In this document: positions 17,936 through 26,609 of the stretch, in pieces
Layout of the letters: every line of letters begins with the position of its first letter
How positions within the stretch are numbered: the first letter of the stretch is position 1
Assembly: GCF_004341395.1 (NCBI RefSeq)
Contig: NZ_SLXT01000005.1
Span: 112,003 to 176,002, forward strand
Direction: 5' to 3'
DNA from: Heliophilum fasciatum
Lineage (GTDB): Bacteria; Bacillota; Desulfitobacteriia; Heliobacteriales; Heliobacteriaceae
DNA: 64,000 bases
Notes under the pieces: model-generated
What the model saw: only the letters and a program-made list of their open reading frames with translations
What the model was told of the DNA's origin: nothing
Databases searched by the model: none
Made by a program: the position numbers and the translations under genes

Positions 17936-19609
17936 GTGTTTGATTCCGAAAAAGTAAAAAAAGTCACCGAGGCCAAAGAGCAATGGAAAGCAGGCACACT
18001 GGGCAAAGTTCTGGCCAAAGCGCCTGAGCGCAAAGCTCATTTCGCTACGGATTCGGGCATTGAGCTGGAAACCGTATATACGCCTGATAATCTGGGCGAA
18101 TTTAATTACGAAGAAAAACTGGGTCTTCCCGGACAGTATCCGTATACGCGGGGACCTCAACCCAATATGTACCGCGGTCGTTTTTGGACCATGCGGATGT
18201 ATGCCGGTTTTGGTACGGCTGAACAAACGAACGAGCGTTTTCGTTACCTGATGCAACAAGGGCAAACCGGCCTTTCTTGTGCATTCGACTTACCCACCCA
18301 GATCGGTTATGACTCCGATCATCCGCTGTCTCAAGGCGAAGTCGGTAAAGTCGGTGTCGCCATCGATACACTGGCCGATATGGAAGTGCTCTTCGATCAA
18401 ATTCCCCTCGGTAAAGTCTCCACCTCAATGACCATCAACGCACCTGCGGCGGTTCTGCTGGCTATGTACATAGTCGTAGCAGAAAAACAAGGTGTTCCGG
18501 TCGATCAAATCGCAGGGACGATTCAAAATGATATTCTCAAAGAATACATTGCGCGGGGAACTTATATCTATCCGCCCGAACCGTCGATGCGCTTGATCAC
18601 GAACATCTTTGAGTATTGCTCGCAGCATGTACCGAAGTGGAACACAATCTCCATTTCGGGGTATCACATCCGTGAAGCAGGCTCCACGGCAGCCCAAGAA
18701 ATCGCCTTTACCTTGGCTGACGGTATTGCCTATGTGCAGGCAGCCATCGATGCCGGCTTAGATGTCGATGTCTTTGCCTCACGGCTTTCCTTCTTCTTTA
18801 ACGCGCACTTGAACTTCTTCGAAGAAATTGCCAAGTTCCGTGCGGCCCGTCGCCTCTGGGCGAAGATCATGAAGGAACGCTTTGGCGCGAAAAAGGAAAA
18901 ATCGATGATGTTGCGCTTCCATACGCAAACAGCCGGTTGTACCTTAACGGCGCAACAACCCGATGTCAACATCGTTCGTGTTGCTTATCAGGCGTTGATG
19001 GCCGCTCTTGGCGGTACCCAATCGCTGCACACCAACTCCCGTGACGAAGCGCTGGCCTTGCCCAACGAGCACTCCGTCTTGATCGCGCTGCGTACGCAGC
19101 AAGTCATCGCTCATGAGATCGGTGCAGCCGATGTGGTTGATCCCCTCGGCGGTTCCTACTATGTGGAGTCGCTGACCGATCAATTGGAAGCGAAAGCGCA
19201 AGAATATCTCGATAAAATCGATGCTCTTGGTGGCGCATTAAAAGCGATTGAATTTATGCAACGGGAAATTCAAACGAGCGCCTATCAATATCAGCAAGGT
19301 GTTGAATCGGGCGACAATGTGGTTATCGGCGTCAACAAGTTCAAGATTCAGGAAGAGCCACCAAAAGGCTTGCTGAAAGTCGATCCGGCGCTGGGCATTG
19401 CGCAATGCGAAAAACTGAAAAAGGTCAAAGAAGGCCGCGACAACGCTGCCGTTCAAGCTGCGTTAGAGCATATCCGCCAAGTTGCCCGCACCGACGAAAA
19501 CCTCATGCCCGCCATTATCGATGCAGTTCGCCTCTATGCTTCGCTCGGTGAGATCTGCGGTGTCCTGCGCGAAGAATTCGGTGAATATAAACAAAATATC
19601 GTATTCTAA
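17936..19609 (+). CDS. mcmA: Methylmalonyl-CoA mutase, catalytic (large) subunit
   Basis: A 557-residue protein with only the TIM-barrel substrate domain of methylmalonyl-CoA mutase. Motifs include TRGPQPNMY, the [14 protein letters not shown] segment and [15 protein letters not shown]. The B12-binding domain is absent and encoded by the next gene, the split form found in archaea and some Clostridia. It interconverts (R)-methylmalonyl-CoA and succinyl-CoA with adenosylcobalamin. The start is GTG 17936 with GGGAGG at 17919-17924, at the 3' end of a folded leader. Reading downstream, mcmB, mce and the carboxytransferase genes follow in pathway order. Confidence 0.94.
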   Translation: MFDSEKVKKVTEAKEQWKAGTLGKVLAKAPERKAHFATDSGIELETVYTPDNLGEFNYEEKLGLPGQYPYTRGPQPNMYRGRFWTMRMYAGFGTAEQTNERFRYLMQQGQTGLSCAFDLPTQIGYDSDHPLSQGEVGKVGVAIDTLADMEVLFDQIPLGKVSTSMTINAPAAVLLAMYIVVAEKQGVPVDQIAGTIQNDILKEYIARGTYIYPPEPSMRLITNIFEYCSQHVPKWNTISISGYHIREAGSTAAQEIAFTLADGIAYVQAAIDAGLDVDVFASRLSFFFNAHLNFFEEIAKFRAARRLWAKIMKERFGAKKEKSMMLRFHTQTAGCTLTAQQPDVNIVRVAYQALMAALGGTQSLHTNSRDEALALPNEHSVLIALRTQQVIAHEIGAADVVDPLGGSYYVESLTDQLEAKAQEYLDKIDALGGALKAIEFMQREIQTSAYQYQQGVESGDNVVIGVNKFKIQEEPPKGLLKVDPALGIAQCEKLKKVKEGRDNAAVQAALEHIRQVARTDENLMPAIIDAVRLYASLGEICGVLREEFGEYKQNIVF

Positions 19610-19626
19610 GAGGAGGAGGGGAGCCC

Positions 19627-20037
19627 ATGGAAAAGAAACCGATTCGTGTAGTCGTTGCGAAGCCCGGTCTGGACGGTCATGACCGTGGTGCCAAGGTCAT
19701 TGCTCAGGCATTGCGCGATGCAGGGATGGAAGTTATTTATACCGGCTTACGCCAAACGCCGGAACAAATCGCTGAAGTGGCCTTGCAAGAAGACGCGCAA
19801 GTTGTTTGTTTAAGCTCATTGTCGGGGGCTCACTCCCACCTGTTCCCTTCCACCGCGCAAGCGCTGAAAGCGGCAGGCCTGGACGATGTGTTGCTGATCG
19901 GTGGCGGTGTCATTCCTGACGACGATATCACTCCGTTGAAAGAAGCAGGAATTGCCGAAGTCTTCACGCCCGGTACATCGACGAAAGATGTCATCAAGTA
20001 CATCGAAGATCGCATTTATGGGGGTCAAGAACGATGA
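19627..20037 (+). CDS. mcmB: Methylmalonyl-CoA mutase, B12-binding (small) subunit
   Basis: 136 residues forming a stand-alone cobalamin-binding Rossmann domain. The DGHDRG sequence is the DxHxxG motif whose His coordinates cobalt, followed by the SSLSGAH and GGGVIP segments that line the nucleotide tail of B12. It complements the mutase large subunit encoded 17 bases upstream. Its stop codon overlaps the epimerase start (ATGA), so the two are translationally coupled. Confidence 0.95.
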   Translation: MEKKPIRVVVAKPGLDGHDRGAKVIAQALRDAGMEVIYTGLRQTPEQIAEVALQEDAQVVCLSSLSGAHSHLFPSTAQALKAAGLDDVLLIGGGVIPDDDITPLKEAGIAEVFTPGTSTKDVIKYIEDRIYGGQER

Positions 20038-20447
20038 TTCCGACCAAACGCGTTGATCACATCGGCATCGCTGTCAAGGATCTGGCTACGGTCATCGAGT
20101 TTTACGAAAAAGTGATCGGCATCAAATGTACTTCGATTGAAGAAGTGCCTGATCAAAAAGTGAAAGTCGCTTTTTTGCCCTGTGGTGATTCGGAGATCGA
20201 ACTCTTGGAATCGACCGATCCGGAAGGCCCGGTAGCGAAGTTTATCGAGAAAAACGGCGAAGGTGTGCAGCACATCGCATTTCGTGTGGAAGACCTGCCG
20301 GGCAAATTAGCCGAGTTGGAAGCAGCCGGCGTTCGCCTGATCGATAAAAAACCACGTCGTGGCGCCGGCGGTGCCGATATCGCTTTCCTTCATCCCAAGG
20401 GGACCCATGGTGTCCTGCTTGAACTTTGCCAACGTGATTCGGAGTAA
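20034..20447 (+). CDS. mce: Methylmalonyl-CoA epimerase
   Basis: 137 residues of the vicinal-oxygen-chelate (glyoxalase) fold. Metal ligands are placed as in known epimerases: His in VDHIGIAV, Glu in EIELLE, the His of GVQHIAFRV and the late Glu of VLLELCQ. It interconverts (S)- and (R)-methylmalonyl-CoA, linking the carboxytransferase product to the mutase substrate. It overlaps mcmB by four bases. A GC-rich hairpin follows before mmdA. Confidence 0.94.
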   Translation: MIPTKRVDHIGIAVKDLATVIEFYEKVIGIKCTSIEEVPDQKVKVAFLPCGDSEIELLESTDPEGPVAKFIEKNGEGVQHIAFRVEDLPGKLAELEAAGVRLIDKKPRRGAGGADIAFLHPKGTHGVLLELCQRDSE

Positions 20448-20468
20448 AATTTCAGCATAACGCATATC

Positions 20469-20489
20469 GGGGCGCTACGTAAGCGCCCC
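20469..20489 (+). repeat. GC-rich hairpin between mce and mmdA
   Basis: GGGGCGCT (20469-20476) pairs perfectly with AGCGCCCC (20482-20489). There is no T run, so it is more likely an mRNA-processing or stabilising stem inside the operon than a full terminator. Confidence 0.55.
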
Positions 20490-20517
20490 GGTCAACAAGA
20501 TAGGGGGGGATCTTCCC

Positions 20518-22053
20518 TTGAGCATGGAAGAACGCTTAGCTCAGTTAGAAAAGTACCGCGCAAAAATCCTCAATGGTGGCGGCGACAAACGGATTGCCAA
20601 ACAACATGAGTCCGGCAAAATGACGGCCCGTGAACGGATCGAAGCGCTCGTCGATCCCGGTTCATTCATCGAAATGCAAGTATTTACCGGTGAATCCAAC
20701 TTAGAAAACCTTGAAAATCCCGGCGAAGGTGTCGTCGTTGGTCAAGGGATGATCGACGGCCGTTTAGTATATATATACGCACAAGATTTCACCGTTTCCG
20801 GTGGTTCTCTTTCCAAAGCCCATGCCGATAAGATCTGCAAAGTCATGGATCTGGGACTGAAAAACGGTGCGCCGGTTATCGGTCTCAACGATTCCGGCGG
20901 AGCACGGATCCAACAAGGTGTCGATGCACTGGAAGGCTACGGTAACATTTTCTATCGCAATACGCTCTCTTCCGGTGTCATTCCGCAGATTTCGGCGATT
21001 CTCGGACCTTGTGCCGGCGGTGCTGTTTATTCTCCTGCGCTGACCGACTTTATCTTCATGGTCAACGGCGTATCGCGCATGTTTATCACCGGTCCCCAAG
21101 TCATCAAAGCAGTTACCGGCGAAGAAGTATCACCAGAAGAACTGGGCGGTGCTATGACGCACAACTCCAAATCCGGTGTAGCTCACTTTATGGCCGACAG
21201 CGAATTGGATTGCTTTGCCCAGATCCGTCAACTGGTGTCTTACCTGCCTTCCAACAACATGGAAGATCCGCCCGTTGTTGCTCCCGCTGATCCTGCTTAT
21301 GATCCGGAAGAATTGATGAGCATCATTCCTGATAATGCTAACCAAGGCTATGATGTGCGCGACGTGATCGAACGCATCGTTGACGGCGGTTCGTTCTTCG
21401 AGATCCAACCCCTTTGGGCACAAAACGGCATTACGGCACTGGCCCGCCTCAATGGTAAAACCGTCGGTATCCTGGCCAACCAACCCAAAGTCTTGGCCGG
21501 TTGCTTGGATATCGATGTTTCCGATAAAATGGCGCGCTTTGTACGCTTCTGCAATGCTTTCAATATCCCCTTACTTACCTTTGAAGATGTACCGGGCTTC
21601 CTCCCAGGCACCAATCAAGAGTACGGCGGCATCATTCGCCATGGCGCGAAAATGCTCTTTGCTTATTCGGAAGCAACGGTACCGAAGATCACGATCATCC
21701 TGCGCAAGGCCTACGGTGGCGCTTATCTGGCCATGTGCGGTAAGCCCCTGGGATGTGACGCTGCTTTTGCCTGGCCGACCGCGGAAATCGCCGTTATGGG
21801 TCCCGATGGTGCAGCCAACATCATCTATCGCAAAGAGATCGAAACAGCCGAAAACCCAATTGAAAAGCGTAAGGAAATGGTAGAACGCTACCGGACCGAA
21901 GTTTCCAATCCTTTTATCGCTTGTGCCCGTGGCTACGTCGAAGATATCCTCGATCCGCGGGAAACCCGTGCACGCTTGATCGCCACCTTAGATGCGCTGG
22001 CGAACAAACGGGAAAGCCGTCCCCGCAAGAAAAACGGAAACATTCCGGTCTAA
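20518..22053 (+). CDS. mmdA: Methylmalonyl-CoA carboxytransferase 12S / decarboxylase alpha subunit
   Basis: A 511-residue carboxyltransferase of the acyl-CoA carboxylase beta family, with two crotonase-like halves. Oxyanion-hole glycines are visible in [20 protein letters not shown] and the second-half [10 protein letters not shown]. It moves a carboxyl group between methylmalonyl-CoA and biotin. TTG 20518 is best supported by the G-rich site at 20503-20509; ATG 20524 is an alternative. No membrane decarboxylase (beta) subunit gene is present here, and a 5S subunit gene is, so transcarboxylase (pyruvate to oxaloacetate) fits better than a sodium pump. Confidence 0.92.
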   Translation: MSMEERLAQLEKYRAKILNGGGDKRIAKQHESGKMTARERIEALVDPGSFIEMQVFTGESNLENLENPGEGVVVGQGMIDGRLVYIYAQDFTVSGGSLSKAHADKICKVMDLGLKNGAPVIGLNDSGGARIQQGVDALEGYGNIFYRNTLSSGVIPQISAILGPCAGGAVYSPALTDFIFMVNGVSRMFITGPQVIKAVTGEEVSPEELGGAMTHNSKSGVAHFMADSELDCFAQIRQLVSYLPSNNMEDPPVVAPADPAYDPEELMSIIPDNANQGYDVRDVIERIVDGGSFFEIQPLWAQNGITALARLNGKTVGILANQPKVLAGCLDIDVSDKMARFVRFCNAFNIPLLTFEDVPGFLPGTNQEYGGIIRHGAKMLFAYSEATVPKITIILRKAYGGAYLAMCGKPLGCDAAFAWPTAEIAVMGPDGAANIIYRKEIETAENPIEKRKEMVERYRTEVSNPFIACARGYVEDILDPRETRARLIATLDALANKRESRPRKKNGNIPV

Positions 22054-22099
22054 GCTCCTGCAGGATGGACCTGCGCTGGAAAGGGGTTGCCAAAGGAAC

Positions 22100-22801
22100 A
22101 TGGTGATCAATTATCAAAAACGCCGGCAACAAGCCGTAGTCGCCGCCATCATTTGTGCCCATGGTTATCAACTGGTGCAGATGTTCGAGCGTCGCTCGGG
22201 TCGACTGGCGGCGGGAAGTGTGATCGGTCCAAGCACACGACGCTTGTCGTGGTCGGGCCGTAGCAGTTGGAAATCCTATGGACGAGCTGAACTTCTGGGG
22301 CAATCAACCCCGGAAGATCCGGTTGAGGATATTGCCCGGCAGATTGAAGCCAAGAAGCCGGCGAACGAGGGGGAAATCTTCATGAAACGGTTTAAGGTCC
22401 GTGTTGATAATCAAATGTTCTATGTAGAAGTAGAAGAAATTCCAGGTGAAGGCGAAACCGTTGCAGCACCGATCGTTGCAGCGCCGATCGTTGCATCCCG
22501 CCCGACACCCAAATCCGCGCCTGTAGCGAAACCGACGAAGGCAGTAGCTCCTGCTGCTGCACCGAGAGCGGCCGCCCCGGCAGCCGGTGGCGCCGGTATT
22601 ACGGCGCCCATGCCCGGAACGATCCTCGATGTCAAAGTTGAGGTAGGTCAATCGGTCAACGCCGGAGACAATGTGGTGATCTTGGAAGCGATGAAAATGG
22701 AAAACGAACTGAAAGCCGATAAGAGCGGCACTGTCAAAGAAGTTCGTGTCAAAAAGGGTCAAACCGTCAATGCCGGAGAGGTTTTGATTGTCATTGGCTA
22801 A
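22100..22801 (+). CDS. OadG-like small subunit fused in frame to biotin carboxyl carrier protein
   Basis: A 233-residue frame with no internal stop. Residues 1-94 resemble the small OadG-related protein that often follows mmdA in Clostridia: a [15 protein letters not shown] helix, then a W-x(3)-GRAELLG box. Residues about 95-233 are the biotin carrier: [19 protein letters not shown], an Ala/Pro-rich hinge and a biotinyl domain with EAMKM, the Lys being residue 105 of the carrier part. A good site (GAGGGGG) before ATG 22382 suggests the 139-residue carrier can also be made alone from 22382. It shuttles carboxyl groups between the 12S and 5S subunits. Confidence 0.75.
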   Translation: MVINYQKRRQQAVVAAIICAHGYQLVQMFERRSGRLAAGSVIGPSTRRLSWSGRSSWKSYGRAELLGQSTPEDPVEDIARQIEAKKPANEGEIFMKRFKVRVDNQMFYVEVEEIPGEGETVAAPIVAAPIVASRPTPKSAPVAKPTKAVAPAAAPRAAAPAAGGAGITAPMPGTILDVKVEVGQSVNAGDNVVILEAMKMENELKADKSGTVKEVRVKKGQTVNAGEVLIVIG

Positions 22802-22838
22802 AAAGGCAACGCAACCCAAGAGCAGAAAGGGGTCGACC

Positions 22839-24263
22839 ATGGAGAAAAGAGTCATCAAGTTTACCGATACAACGTGCCGGGACGCACACCAGTCGCTGTT
22901 AGCCACGCGGATGAAGATCGAGCATATCTTGCCGATCATTGAAAAGATCGATGCCATTGGCTATCATTCGCTGGAAGTCTGGGGCGGGGCTACTTTTGAT
23001 ACAACCATGCGCTTCTTGGGTGAAGATCCATGGGAACGCCTCTGGGAGATCAAAAAACACTGCAAAACACCGTTGCAGATGTTACTCCGTGGACAGAACT
23101 GTGTTGGTTATAAGCACTACCCTGATGACGTCCTGGAAGCCTTTATCAAGTATGCTTGCCAAGGCGGTATGAATATCTTCCGTGTTTTCGATGCACTGAA
23201 TGATATCCGCAACATGGAAAAATCCTTTGAGTACGTGAAAAAGTACGGCGGCCATAACCAAGCTGTTCTTTGCTTCACGACCAGCCCCGTACACAACGTC
23301 AAGTACTTCGTTGATATGGCCAAAGAAGTGCAAAAGCGCGGTGCCGACTCGATCTGTATCAAAGATATGGCCGGTATCGCCAAACCTGCTGATGTGGCTG
23401 AAGTTATTCGTGGCATTAAAAATGAGATGGACATCATGATCCAAGTTCATACCCACTATACATCCGGTATGGGGGCCATGATGTACTTAAAAGCGATTGA
23501 AGCCGGTGCCGATGTCGTTGATACTGCCATCTCCAGCCTTTCCATGTCGACCTCGCAACCGGCCGTAGAGACGATGGTGGCTGCCCTGGAAGGGTTAACA
23601 GATCCGCAAGGCCGCTACTATGAAACCGGTCTCAGTCAGGTGAAACTGAAAGAGATCGCCGACTACTATGCCGATGTGCGTAAAGAATATGCCCAGTTCG
23701 ATTTAACCTCCGGCACACCGGACACGAACGTCCTTGTCTATCAAGTGCCCGGCGGCATGATCTCCAACTTCCTCTCGCAGTTGGCGCAGCAAAACGCCCT
23801 TGATAAGCTGCCGGAAGTGCTGGCTGAGGTGCCTCGTGTCCGTGAAGACTTTGGCTATCCGCCGCTCGTTACGCCTTCCAGCCAAATCGTCGGCGCCCAA
23901 GCGGCACTCAACGTGCTGGTCGGTGAGCGCTATAAGATCGCCACCAACGAAGTGAAGCAATACATGCGGGGCTTCTATGGCAAGCCGCCCGGCTTTGTTA
24001 ATGAAGAGATCCGTAAAAAGATCATCGGTGACGATGAAGTGATCACCTGCCGGCCAGCCGATGTGATCGAACCTGCCATGCAAGAAGCCCGTAACGCCGT
24101 AGCTGCAGTGATGCAAAAGGAAGAAGACGTCGTAACCTACGCCATTTTCCCCAACATTGCCTTGGGCTTCCTGGAAGAACGTTTGGCGAAAAAAACCCAA
24201 GTGGACTTTACCTTGGCTAAAGAAGGTACGGAAAACGGCAAGTGTGTGACCTATCCGGCATAA
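22839..24263 (+). CDS. Methylmalonyl-CoA carboxytransferase 5S / pyruvate carboxylase-type carboxyltransferase subunit
   Basis: 474 residues starting at ATG 22839, set by AAAGGGG just upstream (an in-frame TTG at 22788 has no site). It is the TIM-barrel carboxyltransferase shared by transcarboxylase 5S, oxaloacetate decarboxylase alpha and pyruvate carboxylase B. Motifs are FTDTTCRDAHQS with the metal-binding Asp, CIKDMAG with the Lys expected to be carbamylated, and QVHTHYTSG with two metal-binding His. No biotinyl domain is present, so it relies on the separate carrier. It converts pyruvate and carboxybiotin to oxaloacetate, or the reverse. Last gene of the propionate cluster. Confidence 0.9.
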   Translation: MEKRVIKFTDTTCRDAHQSLLATRMKIEHILPIIEKIDAIGYHSLEVWGGATFDTTMRFLGEDPWERLWEIKKHCKTPLQMLLRGQNCVGYKHYPDDVLEAFIKYACQGGMNIFRVFDALNDIRNMEKSFEYVKKYGGHNQAVLCFTTSPVHNVKYFVDMAKEVQKRGADSICIKDMAGIAKPADVAEVIRGIKNEMDIMIQVHTHYTSGMGAMMYLKAIEAGADVVDTAISSLSMSTSQPAVETMVAALEGLTDPQGRYYETGLSQVKLKEIADYYADVRKEYAQFDLTSGTPDTNVLVYQVPGGMISNFLSQLAQQNALDKLPEVLAEVPRVREDFGYPPLVTPSSQIVGAQAALNVLVGERYKIATNEVKQYMRGFYGKPPGFVNEEIRKKIIGDDEVITCRPADVIEPAMQEARNAVAAVMQKEEDVVTYAIFPNIALGFLEERLAKKTQVDFTLAKEGTENGKCVTYPA

Positions 24264-24283
24264 GTAAACCATAGACAATAGGT

Positions 24284-24319
24284 AAAAAGCCTGCTCGCAT
24301 TGTGCGAGCAGGCTTTTTT
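24284..24319. terminator. Terminator closing the propionate cluster
   Basis: AAAAAGCCTGCTCGCA pairs with TGCGAGCAGGCTTTTTT, with A and T runs on both sides. It can serve both the plus-strand operon and the convergent minus-strand gene. Confidence 0.92.
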
Positions 24320-24333
24320 GTGGTGCATAAACG

Positions 24334-25155
24334 TTAGCGATCACTTAGATGAAGTTTAGTGAATGTGACATTAACAGCAGCAACGGGTACGCCAATCGAT
24401 TCATCAAAGACTTGACGCAACGCTTGCTGAATGGAATGGCCCAAATGATGCAAAGCGATGCCATATTCTGCATGAATTTTTACATCGAGAGACATGCCTT
24501 CATCGAGATGATCCACTTCGACGTCATCAATCCCGTGAACACCGGCCATACCTTGCAACTGATGGGTAACGGCCGCGATAATCGCTGGTGTAGAGATGGA
24601 GAGATTGCCTAAGGAAGTAAAGGTAGGGCGGACAACCGATTGCTCGGTCCAGGTTTTACGCTCATGGCCCTTTTTACGGAAGAGAATGCGAATCGGATCG
24701 ATCAAAGCACCGCGCCAGGTTTTTTTCACTTCCAGGGCCGGAGCCGGAACTACATGGCGACCGCGCTGAGAACGATTGTAACGGGCCTTGCGAATCTCAG
24801 CATCGGAGGCGATGTCTTCAATTTGAATGATTTTCTCTGGCGCTGGCAGTCCTAAGCGTTCAGCAATGCGGTTAACCATGCCGTCCGATGTGCCCAGAAT
24901 CAGAATCCCCGAGGGATTGGCTTGGCGGATCGCTTCTTGGCATTGCTGCTGATGCAGATCATCTTGAAATAAAGCGGTACGAATGGCGCCAAGACGAGAA
25001 GGTGCTTTTTTGGCCGAAGTACCTGTGAGAATCCGATTTTCTTCGATGATCAGGCCGTCATCGATGATGATGCTGCAATGGAGTTCATAAGCGAGGCGAA
25101 CGGCGCGATGACTTTTGCCGGTACCGCTGCTACCGACTAAGGCATAGACATGCAT
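24334..25155 (-). CDS. P-loop protein with C-terminal Asp23/Gls24-like domain
   Basis: A 273-residue protein. The N-terminus MHVYALVGSSGTGKS is a clear Walker A motif. Residues about 30-120 are consistent with a small nucleotide-binding domain (IIIDDG, GILILGTSDG). Residues about 165-270 resemble the Asp23/Gls24 family: SISTPAIIAAVTHQL, GVHGIDDVEV, SLDVKIHAEYG, then an amphipathic helix and VNVTFTKLHL. The ATG at 25155 is preceded by GGGAGG. Gls24 proteins are linked to envelope stress, and this fusion may be a nucleotide-regulated version. The role is not known. It is divergent from the large RNA candidate. Confidence 0.7.
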   Translation of the reverse strand: MHVYALVGSSGTGKSHRAVRLAYELHCSIIIDDGLIIEENRILTGTSAKKAPSRLGAIRTALFQDDLHQQQCQEAIRQANPSGILILGTSDGMVNRIAERLGLPAPEKIIQIEDIASDAEIRKARYNRSQRGRHVVPAPALEVKKTWRGALIDPIRILFRKKGHERKTWTEQSVVRPTFTSLGNLSISTPAIIAAVTHQLQGMAGVHGIDDVEVDHLDEGMSLDVKIHAEYGIALHHLGHSIQQALRQVFDESIGVPVAAVNVTFTKLHLSDR

Positions 25156-25254
25156 GATGATACCTCCCTGCTTGAATCAGGATAAAAACCCCAAATTAAT
25201 AAATGCCAAAAGAAGGAAAAAAGCCCACGATAGAGAATATATGTTATAAGATTG

Positions 25255-25860
25255 TGAGTGAAGGAGGCGGTGCCATTGGGGGTCGTAAAGCGGTGTTGAC
25301 TTGCCCTCGATGAGCGGAAATGCTTTTGTATATTCTGAGCATCGCCTGGCAGTTGGCCGCTGCCTGACTGCGGAAGAGCGTCAACCGGTTGCAACTGAGG
25401 AAGGCATAAAGACAACCATTGTTGGCGAGCAGCGAAGGCGATGGATGGTTCTTTTCGACAGAAAAGAGGACGGAAGATGCAAGAGCGTTCGCAACTAGGG
25501 GGACGAATCAACATCAAACGAAAACGGTCTGCCTGTCCCGAGCGGAACCCTGCCAAAGCAGGAGAGGGATAGCCGGATACGATGAAAAAAAATAAGCAAA
25601 AATGAGCGGAGCGGTAAGGGAGAGGAGGAAATCCCATTAAGAGGTGAACTGCAGACCATAAATACCGTGATGGCAGCCACGTACAAATGCCGATGTGTCG
25701 GCGAACATCCCAAGGGGGAAGGACGACTGCCACGGGTAAGGGATGCTCCCAGTGACAACTGAATCCACGCGACAAAAGTCAGCGTGAGAATAATTAGAGA
25801 GATGGAGAATAGAGAGAGGGTTAGGACCGGAGGCACTGCATGCTCCGGTCTTTACTTTTT
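25255..25860 (+). ncRNA. Large structured non-coding RNA candidate, about 600 nt (OLE-like)
   Basis: No credible protein gene occupies this stretch, but it is rich in self-complementarity. GGAG+GCGGTGCC near the start (25263-25274) can pair with GGCACTGC-atg-CTCC near the end (25832-25846), closing a 570-nt RNA. Inside are ATGCT/AGCAT (25320-25342), GGCAG/CTGCC (25348-25364), CTTTTC-GACA-GAAAAG, CCTGC-CAAA-GCAGG, TGGCAG/CTGCCA (25671-25732, extended by CCG/CGG) and GATGT/ACATC. A terminator ends it. Length, complexity and likely Clostridial host recall OLE RNA; this is an inference. No OLE-associated protein gene is adjacent. Confidence 0.55.
25825..25860 (+). terminator. Terminator of the large RNA candidate
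   Basis: GACCGGAG (25825-25832) pairs with CTCCGGTC (25843-25850), followed by TTTACTTTTT. The loop and 3' arm can alternatively pair with the RNA's 5' end. Confidence 0.8.
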
Positions 25861-25892
25861 GGTTGGAGAAGTAGAAGGTTGGGAATAAGCAG

Positions 25893-25923
25893 AAAACCCA
25901 CACCACAGGGTGGTGCGGGTTTA
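25893..25923 (-). terminator. Terminator of the tRNA-Pro/tRNA-Tyr unit
   Basis: AACCCACACCAC and GGTGGTGCGGGTT form a stem with one mismatch. On the minus strand it ends in TTTTC, just after tRNA-Tyr. Confidence 0.7.
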
Positions 25924-25935
25924 TCAGTTAAAAGA

Positions 25936-26020
25936 TGGTGGAGGGGGTCGGATTCGAACCAACGAAGGCAGAGCCGGCAGATTTACAGTCTGCTCCCTTT
26001 AGCCACTCGGGAACCCCTCC
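25936..26020 (-). tRNA. tRNA-Tyr (GUA)
   Basis: An 85-nt class II tRNA with a long variable arm. The acceptor stem is GGAGGGG/CCCCTCC, the anticodon GTA sits in the loop CTGTAAA, and a genomically encoded CCA is present (TGG at 25936-25938 on plus). Confidence 0.95.
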
Positions 26021-26023
26021 ATA

Positions 26024-26100
26024 TGGTCGGAGCGACACGACTTGAACGTGCGGCCTCTACCACCCCAAGGTAGCGCTCTACCAAGCTGAGCTACGCCCCG
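26024..26100 (-). tRNA. tRNA-Pro (GGG)
   Basis: 77 nt. The acceptor stem is CGGGGCG/CGCTCCG (one G-U pair), the anticodon stem CTACC/GGTAG with loop TTGGGGT gives anticodon GGG, and CCA is encoded. It lies three bases upstream of tRNA-Tyr in the same transcription unit. Confidence 0.94.
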
Positions 26101-26152
26101 AAGACATTTAATATATTATACGAAATATAGGCCTTTCGTCAAGAGTATCGAT

Positions 26153-26187
26153 AAAAATAACCGAAGGAATTGCCTTCGGTTATTTTT
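26153..26187 (-). terminator. Terminator of the RNase P RNA
   Basis: A perfect 15-bp stem AAAAATAACCGAAGG/CCTTCGGTTATTTTT with a 5-nt loop lies directly after the 3' end of rnpB on the minus strand. Confidence 0.9.
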
Positions 26188-26538
26188 GAGCAAGAGTGTG
26201 GCTGTAATCGAGATTCTGTTCCCGGCAAACCGGGCGATAGTCATTTGTCTAAGGAATGATAATTCCTTCCTGCTTACACAGGTGCCCCTACCCGCGGCAA
26301 AGCCGCCTATTTGGGTTGCACGCTAGTGGAGTTTACCCTTGCACTCTTCCGTCACCGGAAGACATCGTTTCTGTGGCACTTTATGGCTACTGGCCTCTGC
26401 GAACAGAGACGTTGGCCGTCGTCAGGTTACCCTGCCCTGGCTTGCACCAGGCACCATACTCCGTCACTTACGCGACGGGCGTGTCTCGAATTTCCTCAAC
26501 TGTTAACACAACTGCGACTATCCGCCATACTCTTGCGG
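26188..26538 (-). ncRNA. rnpB: RNase P RNA (B-type)
   Basis: About 350 nt. Read on the minus strand it contains the conserved landmarks of bacterial RNase P RNA in order: GAGGAAATTCGAGAC near the 5' end, AAAGTGCCACAGAAACGA, GGGTAAACTCCAC, GCAACCCAAAT, GGTAGGGGCACC, GACAAATGACTATCGCC and ACAGAATCTCGATTACAG. The ends pair as helix P1 (GCAAGAGT with ACTCTTGC). The AACCCAAAT/GGTAGGGGCACC layout matches the Bacillus-type (B) class. It is the catalytic RNA for tRNA 5'-end maturation and lies upstream of two tRNA genes on the same strand, with its own terminator. Confidence 0.93.
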
Positions 26539-26609
26539 AATTACATTATAAACGGGCTTGTGACGAAAGACAAGAGGAATAAAATGGTTGCCTGAATATA
26601 AGAACAGGA

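Noticed and set aside
21992..22099. Further upstream extension of the OadG-like/biotin carrier frame
   Set aside because: It overlaps the end of mmdA in another frame and has no family-like residues before about 22100.
25137..25775. Long minus-strand reading frame across the non-coding stretch
   Set aside because: It has no ribosome site, an odd amino-acid composition and no family resemblance; the RNA-structure reading explains the region better.
25255..25860. tmRNA, group II intron or RNase P RNA as explanation of the structured stretch
   Set aside because: No tRNA-like ends or tag frame, no domain V motif, and rnpB is clearly present elsewhere at 26188-26538.
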